From assembly GCA_947172415.1 (NCBI GenBank), contig OX359189.1, positions 7,950,501 to 8,014,500 of the forward strand: a DNA stretch of 64,000 bases, in the 5' to 3' direction. The stretch is from Chondrosia reniformis. Lineage: Eukaryota; Porifera; Demospongiae; Chondrillida; Chondrillidae. Each line of letters opens with the position of its first letter. Within the stretch, counting starts at the first letter, position 1. Shown piece by piece: positions 59,680-64,000 of the stretch. Position numbers and translations under genes: made by a program. The notes under the pieces were generated by a model. It did no database searches, was not told the origin of the DNA, and worked only from the letters and a program-made list of their open reading frames with translations.

Positions 59680-60418
59680 CACTCCACCTTTACAGGATAT
59701 GTTATATTATACTGCAGCGCAGGAAACCAATGTATATATACTAAGTACTGCATTGCAGGACTTGTGGGCGGATTTTGTCACGAAGTGTATATAGTTTGAC
59801 AACAGGCACATGCATGCTATTTGTAATATACACCCAGCAGCCTTCTCCTTTTTCCATCTATCTAGATACATTGTTGGCTGGATTATACATTGATGAAGGT
59901 CCAACAATTCAGTTAGGTGGTACATATATGTAATATATGAAACATTTTGTACATAATAGTCACTCAGTGTATTAATGAGATTCATAAATTATTAATGAGA
60001 TTCATAAATTATTAATGAGATTCATAACCTATTAATGATATTCATGATTGCAAACTAGCCCTCCCTCATTTACTTGATCATGATCTGGTCTGATTGTCTA
60101 CTGAGTTGCATCTCTACTGCTTATATAGTAGTCTAGAGATGCAACATCAACATATGGTGACGCAGAATAACCAGCTATTGTGACATAAAGAATGTCTGAT
60201 CTAGCATCATTAATCTACTTACATAGCACACAGTCTGCCTATCTTTCGAACCTCTCTCAATAAACTATAACAATCACATAGCTAATTCAATTTATAACAG
60301 CTCTTTCCTGTTTCCTGTCCATGATCATGGTGAACGCAAACGATTGTTTCAACTCCCGATATGTTGCGCGAACAAATGACGTCACTTTGAAATATTCGGG
60401 TTCTACTCATTGAACACA
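59680..60418. promoter_or_regulatory. Divergent intergenic region between copy 4 and ARCN1
   Basis: This region separates two head-to-head genes by 740 bases. It contains four copies of a 20-bp unit (ATTAATGAGATTCATAAATT) from 59971 and a hairpin at 60107-60147 (GTTGCATCTCTA/TAGAGATGCAAC, 12 perfect pairs). TGACGTCA-like ATGACGTCAC at 60376-60385 resembles a CRE/ATF site about 40 bases before the ARCN1 ATG. Promoters of both genes must lie here. Confidence 0.5.
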
Positions 60419-63400
60419 ATGGTCAGTGTATATTCATCCAGTAACCTTAAATACCTTAAATTTAGTTTTATCCTTTTTTGCATCTGTAAATTAGGTTCTC
60501 TTAACGGCAGCTGTATGTACGAAGCAAGGGAAGGGTTAGTAGATTCTAAGAATATGACGTACATTATATTTCTTGTATTCCTACTTACTTTATACGGGGA
60601 GGTCATATATAGTATGCTTGTTAGCTTGTTAGGGTAAATCGATTATTACAGGTTTATGTACTTAACGTTTAAGTCACTTTTAAGAAAATCAAGAAAAGGA
60701 ACCAATATTGTATTGTCAGCCATTTTTTCGTAATATAATTATAAAGATTTATCTTTTACATTTGTTACAGTATTTTGATTGTAAATCTTTCAACCTCCGA
60801 TGATATTTTTCAGGCCAGTTAGACCTTCCATGCTGTTGAAACAATACTCTTAAATGACCCTTTTCTTAATAATTCTACATGCTTAATTATTTGCATATTC
60901 ATTTTAATTTCTTCTAGTTCTTGTATCTCGCCAGTTTGTGGAAATGAGTCGGCCTAGAATTGAAGGTCTCCTGGCAGCCTTCCCAAAGCTCATGACAACA
61001 GGCAAACAGCACACGTTTGTGGAAACAGAGAACGTTCGCTATGTCTACCAGCCCCTTGAGCGCTTGTACGTGTTACTCATTACAACTAAAGCAAGCAACA
61101 TCCTTGAGGACCTTGAGACATTGAGGTTGTTCTCCAGAGTTGTAAGTTGATGAAGAGTTATGATAAGGATATGTACATTATACCGCAAACTGCATTGGAC
61201 TTATCTTTGAAATGGTTTATATTTTAATCTTTTTGTCTGTAACTATATACGTATATACAGTACTTTTTGGGTCGGTTGTCCAGACATGTATACGTACATA
61301 TATACGTAGGTCCCAGAATATATATAGATACTCTTGTATACGTACATATATACGTAGGTCCCAGAGTATTGTAGTGCTTTGGATGAAGAAGATGTAATAG
61401 AACATTGCTTTGACCTCATCTTTGCCTTTGATGAGATTGTTGCCCTTGGTTACCGAGAGAATGTCAATCTTGCTCAAATAAGGACATTTACAGAAATGAA
61501 CAGCCATGACGAGAATGTCTATGAAGCATTGAGGAAGTCACAGGAAAAGGATGCCAAAGAACAGATGAAAAAGAAGGTAAAGGAACTGCGCCAGGCCAAA
61601 AGGGAAGCACAGAAGTACGGCGGTCGCATTGGTCCAGGTACAGTTACTGTTCCATTGACACTCACAACTTGTTTCCTCTTGATGATAACGATAGCTTCAT
61701 AGGCTATCAGCTTATCTAATGAGTACATCACCACCAATAGTTGTATAGTAACAATATCAACTACTAACTGTTAGCATAAGAGGCGATTTGAACAGAACAT
61801 TGCTGTGGCAAATGTAGCTCAGTGGCAAAGCATTGATGGTCATAACCAGCTGTCCCGAGTGTATGTAATTCCCAGCAAATGCTTCTAGTACTTCTTCTCT
61901 TCCAAGGAGGTCATTTTGGACAAATACTTATAGCTATATAATCAAGGTATTCGGTTGGACTATTGCATAATACTAATGTGTAGGCTAGTCATTGATTAGT
62001 AGGCACCTGTGTTTGTACATAAACATCTCGTGGCTTCAGTTTTTACAGCCATAGAAGGTTCTCATGTAAGTAATTCACCTGGTCACGAATTTTGTGCAGT
62101 TATAAATTTTAGTATGACTACTATGTAATAACTATATACAATTTAACTTGACCTTTGGAATTGTATGAGTTCACTGAATGGTATAGGTCATAACAGTGAT
62201 GCTTGTTGCTAAATTTAGAAATGAAATACACAGGTGATCTACGTATAACCATACATCAGTATATAGAATTGTATGTATTTCAAAAGGTCAAGTTAAATCA
62301 TATATCAGGATGTATGGTATAATATAGATCAAGATGTATGAGTAAATTTACTGATGTATGGTTATAGATCAGGATGTATGATTATGGGAGATTATAGATA
62401 TCATACATCACATTTTTGCCTTTTATTTATACAAGTGGCGTTCCATAATGTCATGCCTTACTAAACTGATTCTAACTGTTTCATTGTTAATTGTGCTAAA
62501 TCAATGCTCCTAGAAACTTAAGTTAAACTTGTACCTCTAACTATGTATCTACATGTATACACATACTTGTAGCTCAGGGACAGAGGTAAATGGGAATCGA
62601 ATCCAGTTGTCCGGGTTCAAGTCCCAGCAATTGCCTATTTAACACTTATCCCTCTTCATAAAGTTTGAGAAAGATTACTTGTGGTTTGATTATCACTTTG
62701 ATTTTTTATATAATGAATCCACTGAATGACAGGATCATTTTACATATTTGTGAAAGCTCATGGTGTGGGGAGCTGACTAATGATATGTGTTACCATCAAT
62801 AGCTGACATTCTATTGTACCTCCTATGAACATATGTACTGTGAAATGATATTTAGCCACTTCAGATGTTTGACATTCCTAGCTTTTAAGATCAGCTATAG
62901 GTACGTATATGGTTACAACATTACAATTTGTATATTCTTTCAAAGGTGGTGGATTTGGATCTGGAAGTGGAAGTGGAATTGGATCCTCATCTTATGGAAT
63001 GGGATCTGGAATGGGATCTGGATCCATGGAACCTTCCTTCAGGCAACCAGAGCCATCTTACAAATCAAGGTCAGCTTTGTAACATTGACTCATTGGTAGC
63101 AATGTCGTGTTTGTCTTCTAACAATATGGTCTGATTGTTTAGGTATTTTTACATACGTACATACGTATGCTATGTATTTTTTAAACATTCATCATTCATT
63201 CATCACACACACACCTGTCCTGTCCTGTTGAAATGCTGCCATTACACGGCCATGCTTGCCCCTGTGGGCAGCAACTCTCCAGATAGGTTCTCTAGTGGCA
63301 TTAGACTTCTGGTACACATCTATGGACTGCTAACCTCAATCATCTCAATGCCAGAGGTGGTTTAGGAGCAGAGGGGGGTTAGCATATACGTACATACTTA

Positions 63401-63958
63401 CGTATATACGCATATGTAAGAGTGGGGGATTTGGGGGTCATTCTATGTACAAAAATGGGGAGTACTAATACTAATACAAGCAAGGTTAGTTGATAGGATA
63501 TTCAATTGTTGTAGATTTGTAATGTAGTCTTTGGGTTAGAATTTCTCTCTTCCTGGGTCTATCCTAGGTCATTTTCCTTCCACCTCTCCTGTAAATACCA
63601 TGAAAAATCTAAGATACCATTTTCCTACATGCTATATGCCTATTCTGTAAAAGAGCCTATAGGGGAACTAAACCTGAAGAGAGCTTTGGATGAAGATACA
63701 GGAGTCTTTTCTTTCTTTTCCCTTCTTTCATCTTCTCCATGACATATTTTTAAAAACAAACTCGATTATTAAGTGAATCTGTTTCTGTAGCCGTGCCGCA
63801 GCCTCTACTAAGGCAATGAAGCTCGGTAAGAAAAATAAGGATGTGGACTCCTTTGTGGACAAGATCATCTCTGAAGGAGGCGAGGTGTCTTCTTTGGGGG
63901 CTAAACAGAAGATGACAGCTCCCACAGCTAAATCCACACCAGCTTCACAGCAAAACAG
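60419..63958 (+). CDS. ARCN1: Coatomer subunit delta (ARCN1), 5' six coding exons; 3' part beyond window
   Basis: Exons: 60419-60421 (ATG only), 60495-60534, 60918-61141, 61358-61637, 62946-63069 and 63791-63958, with donor GTAAAC at 63959. The join reads [20 protein letters not shown], then [59 protein letters not shown] and [20 protein letters not shown], matching the longin-type N-terminal domain of delta-COP very closely. A Lys/Arg/Glu helix and a Gly/Ser/Met-rich linker (exon 5) follow. Then comes [20 protein letters not shown], the conserved motif before the mu-homology domain, which lies outside. Delta-COP is part of the COPI coat (F-subcomplex) in Golgi-to-ER transport. The one-codon first exon is inferred from frame and from the family start MVLL. 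It is separated from copy 4 by a divergent promoter. Confidence 0.93.
61287..61365 (+). repeat. Duplicated 3' splice-site segment upstream of ARCN1 exon 4
   Basis: A 31-base segment ending ATACGTAGGTCCCAGA occurs at 61287-61317 and again at 61335-61365. The second is the real acceptor (exon from 61358). Splicing to the first would add 48 bases with an in-frame TAG after five codons. Confidence 0.85.
61808..61905 (+). repeat. tRNA-headed SINE, ARCN1 intron 4, copy 1
   Basis: GCAAATGTAGCTCAGTGGCA, then GATGGTCATAACCAGC and AATTCCCAGCAAATGCTTCT. It has the same head as 17899-17969 with a shortened, altered T-arm and a decayed tail (TTCTTCTCTTCCAAGG). Sense to ARCN1. Confidence 0.7.
62563..62702 (+). 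repeat. tRNA-headed SINE, ARCN1 intron 4, copy 2
   Basis: The head ACTTGTAGCTCAGGGACAGA keeps the A-box, and GGGTTCAAGTCCCAGCAATT keeps the B-box; the anticodon region has diverged. The tail includes CTCTTCATAAAGTTTGAGAA and GATTACTTGTGGTTTGATTA, tying this tail to the fragment near 1008-1036 and the copy at 17815. Confidence 0.75.
63610..63745 (-). repeat. Family I element, body only, in ARCN1 intron 5
   Basis: On the minus strand: AAAAGACTCCTGTATCTTCA, TCCAAAGCTCTC, then GGTTTAGTTCCCCTATAGG and the tail AAAATGGTATCTTAG. The hammerhead-like head is absent. Confidence 0.65.
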
Positions 63959-64000
63959 GTAAACAATGATCAAGTCAGTTATATACTGTATGTAACTCTA

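Overview
The window is eukaryotic, and everything fits a demosponge of the Amphimedon queenslandica type. The genes are intron-rich metazoan genes with short GT-AG introns. The non-coding DNA is AT-rich and littered with palindromic (ACGT)n/(TACG)n microsatellites. A Bar/Bsh-class homeobox gene sits among housekeeping and ciliary genes. No bacterial operon, CRISPR array, rRNA gene or functional tRNA gene was seen. Exon boundaries were placed by hand from splice signals, reading phase and family similarity, so individual junctions may be a few bases off.

Layout: (1) 215-5039, plus strand: the 3' nine exons of CFAP45, a ciliary microtubule inner protein; its 5' end lies outside the window. (2) 5453-6514, minus: a single-exon, membrane-anchored 3beta-HSD/NSDHL-like Rossmann protein whose catalytic Tyr and Lys both appear replaced. 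(3) 8890-9972, plus: an intronless, secreted V8/glutamyl-endopeptidase-like serine protease with a propeptide and a furin-type site. (4) 10940-about 20144, plus: an unrecognised multi-exon gene with a strongly Cys-rich segment. (5) 23362-23948, plus: a Bar/Bsh-type homeobox gene with an Eh1-like repressor motif. (6) 24456-59679, minus: a tandem array of four dopamine-beta-hydroxylase-like (MOXD1-like) copper monooxygenase genes. Each has 13 exons, the same intron phases and all copper ligands. Copies 2 and 3 come from a segmental duplication that also carried a fibronectin-III pseudo-exon; a 5'-truncated LINE later entered intron 3 of copy 2. (7) 60419 to the window end, plus: the first six coding exons of ARCN1 (coatomer delta).

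The genes do not form one pathway. The monooxygenase array is a local gene-family expansion: four secretory-pathway enzymes expected to hydroxylate small amine-like or related substrates. The protease is secreted, ARCN1 serves Golgi coatomer and CFAP45 serves the axoneme.

The most interesting non-genic signal is a set of dispersed repeats in introns and intergenic DNA that look like hammerhead self-cleaving ribozymes. They carry a CUGANGA box, a short hairpin, GAAAC and a GUH-like cleavage triplet, closed by complementary flanks (helix I). Two families are present, one of them in a longer SINE-like or retrozyme-like unit found about ten times. Other repeats are a tRNA-headed SINE family, two TIR elements or hairpins, a 1-kb minisatellite that begins next to a splice donor, and two tandem arrays inside introns of the unrecognised gene.
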